The translations under genes were made by a program, and so were the position numbers. DNA of 64,000 bases from NCBI GenBank assembly GCA_020160755.1, contig JAIUPN010000001.1, positions 310,001-374,000 on the forward strand. The letters run 5' to 3'. Each line of letters opens with the position of its first letter. Positions within the stretch are counted from its first letter, which is position 1. The notes beneath the pieces were generated by a model. It was not told the origin of the DNA and ran no database searches. It was given only the letters and a program-made list of their open reading frames with translations. Source of the DNA: Pseudomonadota bacterium. GTDB taxonomy: Bacteria > Pseudomonadota > Alphaproteobacteria > Sphingomonadales > Sphingomonadaceae. This document shows positions 27,887 through 36,965 of this stretch, piece after piece.

Positions 27887-28327
27887 ATGAAACTGGGTCG
27901 CCTCAACCACATCGGCGTCGCGACGCCGTCGATCGCCGACAGCATCGTCTTTTACCGCGATGTGATGGGGGCGACGCAGATCCACGAGCCCTTCGACCTG
28001 CCCGAACAGGGGGTGAAAGTGTGTTTCGTCGATACGCCGGGCGCCGATGGCGCGCTGAACGGCACACAGATCGAGCTGATCGAGCCATTGCCGGGTAATG
28101 CGTCGATCGCGGCTTTCCTTCAGAAGAACCCCGCAGGAGGGCAGCATCATCTATGTTACGAAGTCCCCGACATCCATGCGGCGAAGGCCGGGTTCGAAGC
28201 GCTGGGCAAGCGCGTGCTCGGTGAACCGCGGATCGGCGCGCACGGGACGCTGATCTTCTTCCTTCACCCCAAGGATATGGGCGGGGTGCTGACCGAAATT
28301 ATGGAGACGCCGAAAACGGCGCATTGA
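27887..28327 (+). CDS. mce: Methylmalonyl-CoA epimerase
   Basis: A 146-residue glyoxalase-fold enzyme. [20 protein letters not shown] is the typical start, with the first metal-ligand histidine. [18 protein letters not shown] (second histidine) and [17 protein letters not shown] (third His and Glu) complete the metal site. It converts (S)- to (R)-methylmalonyl-CoA between the carboxylase and the mutase. A GAGGAGAA ribosome-binding site precedes the ATG. Confidence 0.95.
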   Translation: MKLGRLNHIGVATPSIADSIVFYRDVMGATQIHEPFDLPEQGVKVCFVDTPGADGALNGTQIELIEPLPGNASIAAFLQKNPAGGQHHLCYEVPDIHAAKAGFEALGKRVLGEPRIGAHGTLIFFLHPKDMGGVLTEIMETPKTAH

Positions 28328-28337
28328 CCTTTGTTCC

Positions 28338-28397
28338 TTCGTCACCCCGGACTTGATCCGGGGTCCATCGATGCCGGATCAAGTCCGGCATGACGAA
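28338..28397. repeat. Palindromic intergenic repeat, CCGGACTTGATCCGG family
   Basis: Two palindromic units (CCCCGGACTTGATCCGGGG and GCCGGATCAAGTCCGGC) lie head to head between TTCGTCA and TGACGAA ends, giving a long hairpin. It lies inside the operon between mce and mcm, 18 bp before the mcm start. A second copy is at 36838-36914. Confidence 0.8.
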
Positions 28398-28415
28398 AAT
28401 GAAACGAGACTGCAT

Positions 28416-30563
28416 ATGACCGACAAGCCGACCATCGACCAATGGGCCGCCGCCGCCGACAAGGAAGTGAAAGGCAAGGACCTGACCTGGGCGACGCCCG
28501 AGGGGATTGACGTCAAGCCGCTCTACACCGCCGAAGACGTGACGGCCGATCCCGGCCTGCCTGGTTTCGCGCCCTTCACGCGCGGGGTGCGTGCGTCGAT
28601 GTATGCCGGTCGGCCGTGGACGATCCGGCAATATGCGGGCTTTTCGACCGCCGAGGAATCGAACGCTTTCTATCGCCGCAACCTCGCCGCGGGGCAGAAG
28701 GGGCTGTCGGTCGCCTTCGACCTCGCGACGCACCGCGGTTATGACAGCGACCATCCGCGCGTCGTCGGCGACGTCGGCAAGGCGGGGGTCGCGATCGACA
28801 GCGTCGAGGATATGAAGATCCTCTTCGACGGCATCCCGCTCGACCAGATGTCGGTTTCGATGACGATGAACGGCGCGGTGATCCCGATCCTTGCCTTCTT
28901 CATCGTCGCGGGCGAGGAGCAGGGCGTCGATCGCAAGCTGCTCGACGGGACGATCCAGAACGACATCCTCAAGGAGTTCATGGTCCGCAACACGTACATC
29001 TACCCGCCGGAACCCTCGATGCGGATCATCTCGGACATTTTCGGCTACACCAGCCGCGAGATGCCCAAGTTCAACAGCATCTCGATCTCCGGCTATCATA
29101 TGCAGGAAGCCGGCGCGACGCAGGTGCAGGAGCTCGCCTTCACGATCGCCGACGGCGCCGAATATGTGCGCTACGGCGTCGCTTCGGGGCTCGACATCGA
29201 CAAGTTCGCCGGGCGTCTGTCCTTCTTCTTCGCGATCGGCATGAACTTCTTCATGGAGATTGCGAAGCTGCGCGCCGCGCGCGTGCTGTGGCACCGCGTG
29301 ATGACCAACCTCGGCGCGAAAGACGAGCGGTCGAAGATGCTGCGCACCCACTGCCAGACATCGGGGGTCAGCCTGACCGAGCAGGACCCCTACAACAACG
29401 TCATGCGGACGACGATCGAGGCGATGGCGGCGATGCTCGGCGGGACGCAGAGCCTCCACACCAATGCGCTCGACGAGGCGATCGCGCTGCCCACCGACTT
29501 CTCGGCCCGCATCGCGCGCAACACGCAGATTGTCATTCAGGAAGAGACGGGGATGACCAAGGTCGTCGACCCGCTCGGCGGCTCCTATTATATCGAGGCG
29601 CTGACGCAGGAACTGGTCGACAAGGCGTGGGAGATTATCGAGCGCGTCGAGAAGGAAGGCGGCATGGCGAAGGCCGTCGCCGCGGGCTGGCCCAAGGCGA
29701 TGATCGAAACCGCCGCCGCGGCGCGGCAGGCGCGGGTCGACCGCGGGGACGACGTCATCGTCGGGGTGAACAAATATCGCCTGAAGGACGAGGATCTGCT
29801 CGAAACGCTCGAGGTCGACAACACAAAGGTGCGCGAGGCGCAGGTCGCGCGGATCAACAAGACCAAGGCGAGCCGCGACGAGGCTGCGTGTCAGGCGGCG
29901 CTGAAGGCGCTGCGCGATGCCGCGGCGGGCGAGCAGACTATCGAAAACAACCTTCTCGCGCATGCCGTCGAAGCCGCGCGCGCCCGCGCGACGCTCGGCG
30001 AAATCTCGTCGGCGATGGAGGAAAGCTTCGACCGTTACGGCACCCAGCCGACCCCGGTGAAGGGCGTCTACGCCGCTCCCTATGAAGGCGACAGCCGCTG
30101 GCAGCAGGTGCTCGACGGGGTGAAGGCGGTCGAACGCCGTATGGGGCGCAAGCCGAAATTGCTCGTCGCCAAAATGGGGCAGGACGGGCATGATCGCGGC
30201 GCGAACGTCATCGCCTCGGCGTTCGGCGACATGGGTTTCGACGTCGTGTCGGGCCCGCTGTTCCAGACGCCTGAGGAAACCGTCGTGCTCGCGCTCGACA
30301 GCGGCGTCGACGTCGTCGGCGCATCGAGCCTTGCCGCAGGCCACAAGACGCTGATCCCCGAACTGATCGGCAAATTGAAGGAAGCCGGGCGCGGCGACAT
30401 CAAGGTGATCGCGGGCGGCGTGATCCCGCCGCAGGATTATCAATATCTCCGCGACGCGGGCGTGCAGGGCATCTATGGCCCCGGCTCGAACGTCGTCGAA
30501 TGCGCCGCCGATGTGCTGCGCCTGCTCGGCCATAATATGCCGCCGCTGGAGGATGCCGCGTGA
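28416..30563 (+). CDS. mcm: Methylmalonyl-CoA mutase, single-chain
   Basis: A 715-residue adenosylcobalamin enzyme that rearranges (R)-methylmalonyl-CoA to succinyl-CoA. I start at 28416 ([10 protein letters not shown]), because the longer frame begins inside the repeat. The TIM-barrel substrate domain contains [46 protein letters not shown] and [11 protein letters not shown]. The C-terminal B12 domain (about 580-715) has the base-off motif [11 protein letters not shown]. The ATG of metY overlaps its stop by 4 bp. The usual chaperone GTPase MeaB is not in this window. Confidence 0.97.
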   Translation: MTDKPTIDQWAAAADKEVKGKDLTWATPEGIDVKPLYTAEDVTADPGLPGFAPFTRGVRASMYAGRPWTIRQYAGFSTAEESNAFYRRNLAAGQKGLSVAFDLATHRGYDSDHPRVVGDVGKAGVAIDSVEDMKILFDGIPLDQMSVSMTMNGAVIPILAFFIVAGEEQGVDRKLLDGTIQNDILKEFMVRNTYIYPPEPSMRIISDIFGYTSREMPKFNSISISGYHMQEAGATQVQELAFTIADGAEYVRYGVASGLDIDKFAGRLSFFFAIGMNFFMEIAKLRAARVLWHRVMTNLGAKDERSKMLRTHCQTSGVSLTEQDPYNNVMRTTIEAMAAMLGGTQSLHTNALDEAIALPTDFSARIARNTQIVIQEETGMTKVVDPLGGSYYIEALTQELVDKAWEIIERVEKEGGMAKAVAAGWPKAMIETAAAARQARVDRGDDVIVGVNKYRLKDEDLLETLEVDNTKVREAQVARINKTKASRDEAACQAALKALRDAAAGEQTIENNLLAHAVEAARARATLGEISSAMEESFDRYGTQPTPVKGVYAAPYEGDSRWQQVLDGVKAVERRMGRKPKLLVAKMGQDGHDRGANVIASAFGDMGFDVVSGPLFQTPEETVVLALDSGVDVVGASSLAAGHKTLIPELIGKLKEAGRGDIKVIAGGVIPPQDYQYLRDAGVQGIYGPGSNVVECAADVLRLLGHNMPPLEDAA

Positions 30564-31840
30564 CCGCACAAAAGCCCGAAACCCTGTCGGTCCACGCCGG
30601 GACCGCGCCCGATCCGACGACCAGGGCGCGGATCACGCCGATCTATCAGACCGCGTCCTATGTGTTCGACGACGTCGATCATGCCGCGCGGCTGTTCAAC
30701 CTGCAGGAATTCGGGAACATCTACACCCGGATCATGAACCCGACCAACGGCGCGCTCGAAGGCAAGATTGCGGCGCTGGAGGGTGGGCAGGCGGCGCTGG
30801 CCGTGGCGTCGGGCCATGCTGCCCAATTCCTTGCCTTTCACACGCTGATGGAGCCCGGCTGCGAAATCGTCGCGGCGCGCAAGCTTTATGGCGGATCGCT
30901 CAACCAGCTCGGGCAGAGCTTTCGCAAAATGGCGTGGACGACGCACTTCGTCGACGCCGACGACGCCGGCAATGTCGCCGCCGCGATCAACGAAAATACC
31001 CGCGCGGTGTTCATCGAGAGCCTCGCCAACCCCGGCGGGGTCGTCCAGGATATCGAGGCGATCGCAAATGTCGCGCATGATGCAGGCGTGCCGCTGATCG
31101 TCGACAACACGATGGCGACCCCCATCCTGTGTCGCCCGATCGAACATGGCGCCGACATCGTCGTCCATTCGACCACAAAATTCCTCAACGGCCACGGCAA
31201 TGCGATCGGCGGCGTGATCGTCGATGCGGGCAGCTTCGACTGGGCGAAGGGCGGCAAATATCCGACGCTCAGCGAGCCCAATGCCTCTTATCATGGCCTG
31301 AAATATACCGAGGCGTTCGGCAATCTCGCCTTCATCCTCGCGGCGCGCACACTCGGCCTGCGTGATCTCGGACCCGCACTGGCGCCGATGAACGCCTTCC
31401 TCGCGCTCACGGGCATGGAAACGCTTGCGCTTCGCATGGAACGGCATTGCAGCAACGCGATCGAACTCGCGAAATGGCTGCAGGCACATCCGGCGGTCGG
31501 CTGGGTGTCCTACGCCGGTCTGCGCGACAATCCCTATCACGAACTCGCGCACAAATATCTCGGCGGACGCGCGGGGTCGGTTTTCACCTTCGGACTCAAG
31601 GGCGGTTATGACGCCGGGGTCAAGCTGGTGTCGTCGGTCAAGCTGTTCAGCCATCTCGCCAACCTCGGCGACACGCGCTCGCTGATCATCCACCCCGCGT
31701 CGACGACGCACAGCCAGCTTTCGAAAGAAGAGCTTATGCTGTCGGGCGCCGGTCCCGATGTCGTGCGCGTGTCGGTCGGGATCGAGCATATCGATGATAT
31801 CATCGCCGACCTGGCGCAGGCGCTGGAGGCTGCCGGATGA
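30560..31840 (+). CDS. metY: O-acetylhomoserine aminocarboxypropyltransferase (sulfhydrylase)
   Basis: A 426-residue Cys/Met-metabolism PLP enzyme. The PLP lysine is in [14 protein letters not shown], the ring-stacking tyrosine region is [13 protein letters not shown] and the C-terminal GIEHIDDII closes the fold. The [16 protein letters not shown] start and YQTASYVF fit MetY rather than MetB or MetC. It forms homocysteine from O-acetylhomoserine and sulfide in the cytosol. Its place between mcm and the biotin genes is unusual; it overlaps both neighbours by 4 bp, so it belongs to the same transcript. Confidence 0.92.
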   Translation: MTAQKPETLSVHAGTAPDPTTRARITPIYQTASYVFDDVDHAARLFNLQEFGNIYTRIMNPTNGALEGKIAALEGGQAALAVASGHAAQFLAFHTLMEPGCEIVAARKLYGGSLNQLGQSFRKMAWTTHFVDADDAGNVAAAINENTRAVFIESLANPGGVVQDIEAIANVAHDAGVPLIVDNTMATPILCRPIEHGADIVVHSTTKFLNGHGNAIGGVIVDAGSFDWAKGGKYPTLSEPNASYHGLKYTEAFGNLAFILAARTLGLRDLGPALAPMNAFLALTGMETLALRMERHCSNAIELAKWLQAHPAVGWVSYAGLRDNPYHELAHKYLGGRAGSVFTFGLKGGYDAGVKLVSSVKLFSHLANLGDTRSLIIHPASTTHSQLSKEELMLSGAGPDVVRVSVGIEHIDDIIADLAQALEAAG

Positions 31841-32283
31841 GCGCGCGTCTTTCGTTTCTTGCCCTGATGGCGGCTGCCGCCGTCGCGCCCTCCGCGGGCG
31901 CGGCGGAAAAGAACAGCCGGGCAAGCGAATACCGGTCCGGTGTGACTGTCGAGCGCATCTATCGGCAGAAGATCGAATATTTCTTCACCGACTGGTTCGG
32001 GCGCCTCGAAAAGTCGGACGGCCCATGGCGCGACGTCTATTTCGAGACGAGCGACAAATTTGTGAACAAGGGTCTGATCAGCTTCAACTGTTCTGCGGCA
32101 AAGGCCGACGTCGGGCTCGTCCTCTACAGCACCGGCACATATGGCAGCGAAGCCGACCGGCGCATCGTGCGCGTCCGCTTTGCTGACCGCAAAACATGGG
32201 CTGCGGGCCGCTTCGAACCGCTCTACGGCGAAACGCCATCCTATGAATTCTACCTCGCAGCGCACAAGCGCTTCTGTCGATAA
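31837..32283 (+). CDS. Exported protein of unknown function
   Basis: A 148-residue protein whose ATG overlaps the metY stop (ATGA). It has a signal peptide ([22 protein letters not shown]). The mature domain is rich in aromatic residues (IYRQKIEYFFTDWFGRLEK, WRDVYFETSD, YEFYLAAHKRFC) with two cysteines. No family is recognised. Translational coupling puts it in the propionyl-CoA operon, but nothing in the sequence ties it to that pathway. Confidence 0.75.
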   Translation: MSARLSFLALMAAAAVAPSAGAAEKNSRASEYRSGVTVERIYRQKIEYFFTDWFGRLEKSDGPWRDVYFETSDKFVNKGLISFNCSAAKADVGLVLYSTGTYGSEADRRIVRVRFADRKTWAAGRFEPLYGETPSYEFYLAAHKRFCR

Positions 32284-32310
32284 CAACCGATAACAAAGGG
32301 CCGTCTCTCC

Positions 32311-33339
32311 ATGTCTCTCTCTCCCGCCGAAGACCTTCCGCGTACCGACTGGACGCGTGAAGAAATCGCCGAATTGTTCGACTTGCCGTTCGACGAACTG
32401 ATGTGGGAGGCGCAGGGCGTCCACCGCCGTCATCACGCGCGGGGCGAGATCCAGCTCTGTACCTTGCTCAGCATCAAGACCGGTGGTTGCGTCGAGGATT
32501 GCGGCTATTGCTCGCAGTCGAAGAGCGCCGACAGCGGATTGAAAGCGACCAAGCTGATGGACGTGCGCGCGGTGCTGCAATCGGCGGCGGAGGCTAAGGA
32601 TTCGGGCTCGAAGCGCTTCTGCATGGGCGCAGCCTGGCGCAACCCCAAGGACCGCGACATGCCCGCGATCGTCGAGATGATCGAAGGCGTCCGCCAGATG
32701 GGCATGGAAACCTGCATGACGCTGGGAATGCTGTCGAAGGAACAGGCGCAGCAGCTCGGCGCCGCAGGGCTCGATTATTACAACCACAACATCGATACGA
32801 GCCCGGAGAATTACGGGAGTATCATTTCGACGCGGACCTTCCAGGATCGCCTCGACACGCTTGAGGAAGTGCGCAACGCCGGGATCAATGTGTGTTCGGG
32901 CGGGATCGTCGGCCTCGGCGAGAACCGGCAGGACCGAGTCGGTTTCATTCACGCGCTCGCGACGCTGCCCGAGCATCCGGGCAGCGTGCCGATCAACGCG
33001 CTGGTGCCCGTGAAGGGCACCGTGCTCGGCGACATGCTGGCGGACACGCCGCTCGCCAAGATCGACGATATCGAATTCGTCCGCACGGTAGCGGTCGCGC
33101 GCATCACCATGCCGATGAGCATGGTTCGCCTGTCGGCGGGCCGCGAGAGCATGTCGGAGGCGACGCAGGCGCTCTGCTTCATGGCGGGCGCGAACAGCAT
33201 CTTCACCGGCGACAAGCTGCTCACCACCGCCAACGCCGGCGACAGCAAGGATGCGGCGCTGTTCGCCAAGCTCGGGCTGCGCCCGATGGAGGGCGAGGAG
33301 CCGATGCGGCAGAGCGCGCAGATGGAAGCGGCCGAGTGA
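32311..33339 (+). CDS. bioB: Biotin synthase
   Basis: A 342-residue radical SAM enzyme that inserts sulfur into dethiobiotin. The [4Fe-4S] motif is [17 protein letters not shown] (CxxxCxxC). [40 protein letters not shown] and the [2Fe-2S] ligand region [11 protein letters not shown] are all present. Biotin is the prosthetic group of PccA, coded four genes downstream, which explains its place here. No other bio genes are in the window. Confidence 0.96.
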   Translation: MSLSPAEDLPRTDWTREEIAELFDLPFDELMWEAQGVHRRHHARGEIQLCTLLSIKTGGCVEDCGYCSQSKSADSGLKATKLMDVRAVLQSAAEAKDSGSKRFCMGAAWRNPKDRDMPAIVEMIEGVRQMGMETCMTLGMLSKEQAQQLGAAGLDYYNHNIDTSPENYGSIISTRTFQDRLDTLEEVRNAGINVCSGGIVGLGENRQDRVGFIHALATLPEHPGSVPINALVPVKGTVLGDMLADTPLAKIDDIEFVRTVAVARITMPMSMVRLSAGRESMSEATQALCFMAGANSIFTGDKLLTTANAGDSKDAALFAKLGLRPMEGEEPMRQSAQMEAAE

Positions 33340-33761
33340 AAAGCCCGCTCGCCTTCGGTGTTATGGCCGTGCTCATGGCGATGGGCGCGCAGCCCGCGTA
33401 CGCCTGCGCGACGCTGACGCCGAAAGGCGAGGCGCAGAAGGCGAAACGCGAGCAGAGTTTCCTGCGCGCCGAGACGGATCGCATCGTCGTCGGGACTTGG
33501 CGTGTCACGGAAGATCGTAACAGCGATGACGGCAGCACGCTTGGGGTGATTGATCTCGTTAATGGGAAGAGTGCCGAGAAATATCGACTGCGGTTGCCTG
33601 GCGTAATCAACTGCGGATTTCCATTCTATTTCCTTAAGGATGGCGATCGCGGTCGCTTTTATCTGAAGCGCGGAGATGCTCCCGAGAGCGGTGATGCTGA
33701 TGACGGTTTTATCGACAATTTTCGCTTCGTTCATTTCGTGCCGATGAGAGCGTCGCGATGA
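33336..33761 (+). CDS. Small exported protein
   Basis: A 141-residue protein with a GTG start overlapping the bioB stop (GTGA). A signal peptide ([22 protein letters not shown]) is followed by a mature domain with [31 protein letters not shown] and [19 protein letters not shown], which looks like a small beta-barrel or sandwich. Two cysteines occur (ACATL and INCGF). Base composition drops to a lower GC in its second half (33510-33750), unlike its neighbours. No family is recognised. Confidence 0.72.
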   Translation: MKSPLAFGVMAVLMAMGAQPAYACATLTPKGEAQKAKREQSFLRAETDRIVVGTWRVTEDRNSDDGSTLGVIDLVNGKSAEKYRLRLPGVINCGFPFYFLKDGDRGRFYLKRGDAPESGDADDGFIDNFRFVHFVPMRASR

Positions 33762-34009
33762 CGCGCAAGCCGCTCCTTGCCCTGCTGATGTCGCTGTTTC
33801 TGCTGCCCGCCTCCTGCGCGCTCGGCGTCGTGGCGGGCGATATGCAGCGCGTACGGCTGGGCAGGGCGCCCGGCGAGGGCGGTCCGCTGTGGGTCGAAAA
33901 TCTCCTGTGGATCGGTGCGCTCGCGCTGATCCTTTATTGGGCGCGCCAGATCGGCCGCGTCTATCGCAAACCTGCTGCGGAGCCTGTGCAGAAGGAGACA
34001 ATCATATGA
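33758..34009 (+). CDS. Small membrane protein
   Basis: An 83-residue protein. It has a hydrophobic leader (LLALLMSLFLLPASCALGV, possibly a lipobox at PASC), a short loop (QRVRLGRAPGEGGPL) and a second hydrophobic segment (NLLWIGALALILYWA), ending with a charged tail. Both ends overlap neighbours by 4 bp (ATGA). It is either a two-pass inner-membrane protein or a lipoprotein with one anchor. Its function is not known. Confidence 0.68.
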   Translation: MTRKPLLALLMSLFLLPASCALGVVAGDMQRVRLGRAPGEGGPLWVENLLWIGALALILYWARQIGRVYRKPAAEPVQKETII

Positions 34010-34398
34010 TCCTCGCATCGATGTTGCTCTTGTCCGCGATGGCCGCCGAGCCTGCGGTCGATTGCGACAACGCCATGGCACAGTTTGAGCTGAATGCCTG
34101 CGCCTACCAGGAATATGAGCGCGCCGACGCCGCGCTCAACGCGCAATGGAAGCTCACCGCTGCGGCGATGAAGGTGCGGGACCGCGAGTTCGACCGGACC
34201 CAGGATAACCGCCCGGGCTATTACGATACACTCCTCGCCGCGCAGCGCGCATGGATCACCTACCGCGACAAACATTGTGCCAGCGAAGGCTACACGATGC
34301 GCGGCGGGTCGGCGGAACCGATGGTGATCAGCGGCTGCATGACGACGCTCACCGGACAACGCACCAAAGACTTAAAAGCCCTCATCGAGGAATATTGA
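34006..34398 (+). CDS. LprI/DUF1311-like exported protein
   Basis: A 130-residue protein with a short signal peptide (MILASMLLLSAMAAEPA). The mature part shows the DUF1311/LprI pattern: DCDNAMAQFELNACAYQEYERAD, NAQWKLTAAAMK, LLAAQRAWITYRDKHC and a final CMTTLTGQRTKDLKALIEEY. Four cysteines fit two disulfides. The Mycobacterium member LprI inhibits lysozyme; most members are uncharacterised. It lies 4 bp upstream of pccA, so it is surely on the same transcript. Confidence 0.85.
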   Translation: MILASMLLLSAMAAEPAVDCDNAMAQFELNACAYQEYERADAALNAQWKLTAAAMKVRDREFDRTQDNRPGYYDTLLAAQRAWITYRDKHCASEGYTMRGGSAEPMVISGCMTTLTGQRTKDLKALIEEY

Positions 34399-34402
34399 GA
34401 CG

Positions 34403-36409
34403 ATGTTTAAGAAAATCCTGATCGCCAACCGTGGTGAAATCGCCTGCCGCGTCATCAAGACCGCGCGCAGGATGGGTATCGCGACCGTCGCCGTCTATTC
34501 GGACGCCGACGCGCGCGCGCCCTTCGTGAAGATGGCGGATGAAGCCGTGCATATCGGGCCGTCGCCCGCATCCGAATCCTATCTGATCGCGGACAAGATC
34601 ATCGCCGCGTGCAAGGCGACGGGCGCCGAGGCGGTGCATCCGGGCTATGGTTTCCTGTCCGAACGCACGAGCTTTGCCGAGGCGCTGGCGAAGGAAAATA
34701 TCGCGTTCATCGGCCCGCCGGTGAACGCGATCGCCGCGATGGGCGACAAGATCGAGTCGAAGAAGCTCGCGAAGGAAGCCGGCGTCAACGTCGTCCCCGG
34801 CTTCGTCGGCGAAATCGACGATACCGAACATGCCGTGCGCATCTCGAACGAGATCGGCTATCCGGTGATGATGAAGGCGTCGGCGGGCGGCGGCGGCAAG
34901 GGCATGCGTCTCGCCTATGACGAGAAAGACGTCCGCGAAGGCTTCGAGGCGACCAAGCGCGAGGGGCTCAACAGCTTCGGCGACGACCGCGTCTTCATCG
35001 AAAAGTTCATCCTCAACCCGCGCCACATCGAAATCCAGATCCTCGGCGACCAGCACGGCAACGTCCTCTATCTGAACGAGCGCGAATGCTCGATCCAGCG
35101 CCGCCACCAGAAGGTGGTCGAGGAAGCGCCGTCACCCTTCGTCACCGAAAAGATGCGCAAGGCGATGGGCGAGCAGTGCGTCGCGCTGTCGAAGGCGGTC
35201 GGATATTACAGCGCCGGGACGGTCGAACTGATCGTGTCGGGCGCCGACCCGACGGGCGAAAGCTTCTACTTCCTCGAAATGAACACGCGGCTTCAGGTCG
35301 AACATCCGGTCACCGAGGCGATCACCGGCATCGATCTGGTCGAACAGATGATCCGCGTCGCGGCGGGCGAAAAGCTTGAAATGACGCAGGACGACATCAA
35401 GATCGACGGCTGGGCGATCGAAAACCGCGTCTATGCCGAAGACCCGTACCGCGGCTTCCTGCCCTCGACGGGGCGGCTTGTGCGCTACCGCACCCCGGTT
35501 CCGGCGTGGGAAGGCGACGAGCGCGGCGTCGACGGTGTGCGTGTCGATGCGGGGGTCGAGGAAGGCGGCGAAGTATCGATCTTCTACGACCCGATGATCG
35601 CCAAGCTGGTGACGTGGGGGAAGACCCGCGACGAAGCCGCCGACCTGCAGATCGCGGCGCTCGACCGTTTCGAACTCGAAGGGCTCGGCCATAATATCGA
35701 TTTCGTCTCGGCGATCATGCAGCACCCGCGCTTCCGTTCGGGCGAGCTGACGACGGGCTTCATCGCCGAGGAATATCCCGAGGGCTTCCACGGCGCCGAT
35801 GCCGGCGACGATGTTGTCCGTGCCCTCGCGGCGATCGCGGGCTTCATGGCGAGCGCCGAGGCCGACCGCGCGCGCCGGACCGACGGCCAGCTCGGCGACC
35901 GGCTCAATCCGCCCGCCAAGTGGCAGGTGACCGTCGGCGGCACCGCGCACAAGGTCAAACTCGGCCACAAGCATATCAAGATCGATGGCGAGGCGATCGA
36001 TATCGCGCTCGAATATACGCCGGGCGACCGGCTCGTCGTCGCCGAGATCGACGACAGCGAACTTGCGGTGAAGGTCGCGAAGACACGCGCCGGCTGGCGC
36101 ATGACGACGCGCGGGCGCATCCATGACGTGCGCGTATTGCCCTGGCATGTTGCGCCGCTGTCGGCGCACATGATCGAAAAGATCCCGCCCGATCTCTCCA
36201 GATTCCTCATCTGCCCGATGCCCGGCCTGCTCGTGACGCTCCACGTCGGCGAAGGCGACAAGGTCGAGGCCGGCCAGCCGCTCGCGACGGTCGAGGCGAT
36301 GAAGATGGAAAATATCCTCCGCGCCGAAAAATCGGGGACGGTGAAAACCGTCAATGCAGCGCAAGGCGACAGCCTCGCGGTCGATGCGGTGATCCTCGAG
36401 ATGGAATGA
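34403..36409 (+). CDS. pccA: Propionyl-CoA carboxylase, alpha (biotin carboxylase plus carrier) subunit
   Basis: A 668-residue protein. Biotin carboxylase occupies residues 1-450 (KILIANRGEIACRVIKTARR, MKASAGGGGKGMR for ATP, FLEMNTRLQVEHPVTE and the RDCSxQRRxQK-type NERECSIQRRHQKVVEEAP). A PccA-type BT linker follows at about 455-590. The carrier domain at 595-668 has the biotin lysine K634 in EAMKMEN. With PccB it carboxylates propionyl-CoA. The alpha and beta genes are separated by about 7.4 kb, with bioB between them, and the csaA-like gene follows 4 bp later. Confidence 0.96.
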   Translation: MFKKILIANRGEIACRVIKTARRMGIATVAVYSDADARAPFVKMADEAVHIGPSPASESYLIADKIIAACKATGAEAVHPGYGFLSERTSFAEALAKENIAFIGPPVNAIAAMGDKIESKKLAKEAGVNVVPGFVGEIDDTEHAVRISNEIGYPVMMKASAGGGGKGMRLAYDEKDVREGFEATKREGLNSFGDDRVFIEKFILNPRHIEIQILGDQHGNVLYLNERECSIQRRHQKVVEEAPSPFVTEKMRKAMGEQCVALSKAVGYYSAGTVELIVSGADPTGESFYFLEMNTRLQVEHPVTEAITGIDLVEQMIRVAAGEKLEMTQDDIKIDGWAIENRVYAEDPYRGFLPSTGRLVRYRTPVPAWEGDERGVDGVRVDAGVEEGGEVSIFYDPMIAKLVTWGKTRDEAADLQIAALDRFELEGLGHNIDFVSAIMQHPRFRSGELTTGFIAEEYPEGFHGADAGDDVVRALAAIAGFMASAEADRARRTDGQLGDRLNPPAKWQVTVGGTAHKVKLGHKHIKIDGEAIDIALEYTPGDRLVVAEIDDSELAVKVAKTRAGWRMTTRGRIHDVRVLPWHVAPLSAHMIEKIPPDLSRFLICPMPGLLVTLHVGEGDKVEAGQPLATVEAMKMENILRAEKSGTVKTVNAAQGDSLAVDAVILEME

Positions 36410-36413
36410 CGCC

Positions 36414-36785
36414 ATGCACGTCAACCACGATCAGGACGCTCCGGCAGCGGAGGCAATCGGCTTCGACGATTTCCTCCGCGTCGACATCCGCATCGGCACG
36501 ATCGTCGAGGCCGAACCGTTCCCCGAGGCGCGAAAGCCCGCATTCAAGCTGAAGATCGACTTCGGCCCCGCGATCGGGGTGAAGAAAAGCAGCGCGCAGA
36601 TCGTCGACCGTTATGCGCTCGAAGAGCTGGCGGGGCGGCAGGTCGCCGCGGTCGTCAACTTCCCGCCGCGCCAGATCGGCAAGTTCATGTCTGAGGTCCT
36701 GACCCTGGGCTTCGCCGACGAGGCGGGCGCGGTCATTCTCTTCGCGCCCGACCGCAAGGTCCCTGACGGCTCGCGGCTGTTTTAG
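36414..36785 (+). CDS. csaA: CsaA-like tRNA-binding-fold protein
   Basis: A 123-residue OB-fold protein of the EMAP-II/tRNA-binding family. FLRVDIRIGTIVEAEPFPEARKPAFKLKID is the diagnostic first half, with the LKIDFG strand, and VVNFPPRQIGKFMSEVLTLGF the second. CsaA is described as a homodimeric chaperone-like protein linked to Sec export in Bacillus. The last gene of the run, it is 4 bp after pccA and is followed by a palindromic repeat. Confidence 0.88.
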   Translation: MHVNHDQDAPAAEAIGFDDFLRVDIRIGTIVEAEPFPEARKPAFKLKIDFGPAIGVKKSSAQIVDRYALEELAGRQVAAVVNFPPRQIGKFMSEVLTLGFADEAGAVILFAPDRKVPDGSRLF

Positions 36786-36837
36786 GGAAAGCTGACATCG
36801 GCTTTGGGGTGGGAAGCGGACGGTAACCTACTCTCGC

Positions 36838-36914
36838 TTCGTCATCCCGGACTTGATCCGGGATCTATAGCTGCGCCGTCGTCGTGGATCCCGGATCAAG
36901 TCCGGGATGACGAT
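36838..36914. repeat. Palindromic intergenic repeat, CCGGACTTGATCCGG family
   Basis: Units TCATCCCGGACTTGATCC and GGATCAAGTCCGGGATGA face each other around a central 30 nt (ATCTATAGC to CGTGGATCC), with CTTCG/CG ends. The pairing extends through GGATC/GATCC. It separates the convergent ends of csaA and the coiled-coil membrane protein, where it could act as a two-way transcript end. Confidence 0.82.
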
Positions 36915-36965
36915 TATGGGAAGGTCCGCAACCGGTCGAAAGCCGAAACCCTGCCAGATTCGTAG

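Noticed and set aside
28299..30569. 756-codon frame antisense to mcm
   Set aside because: A shadow of the mutase gene; no start signal or domain.
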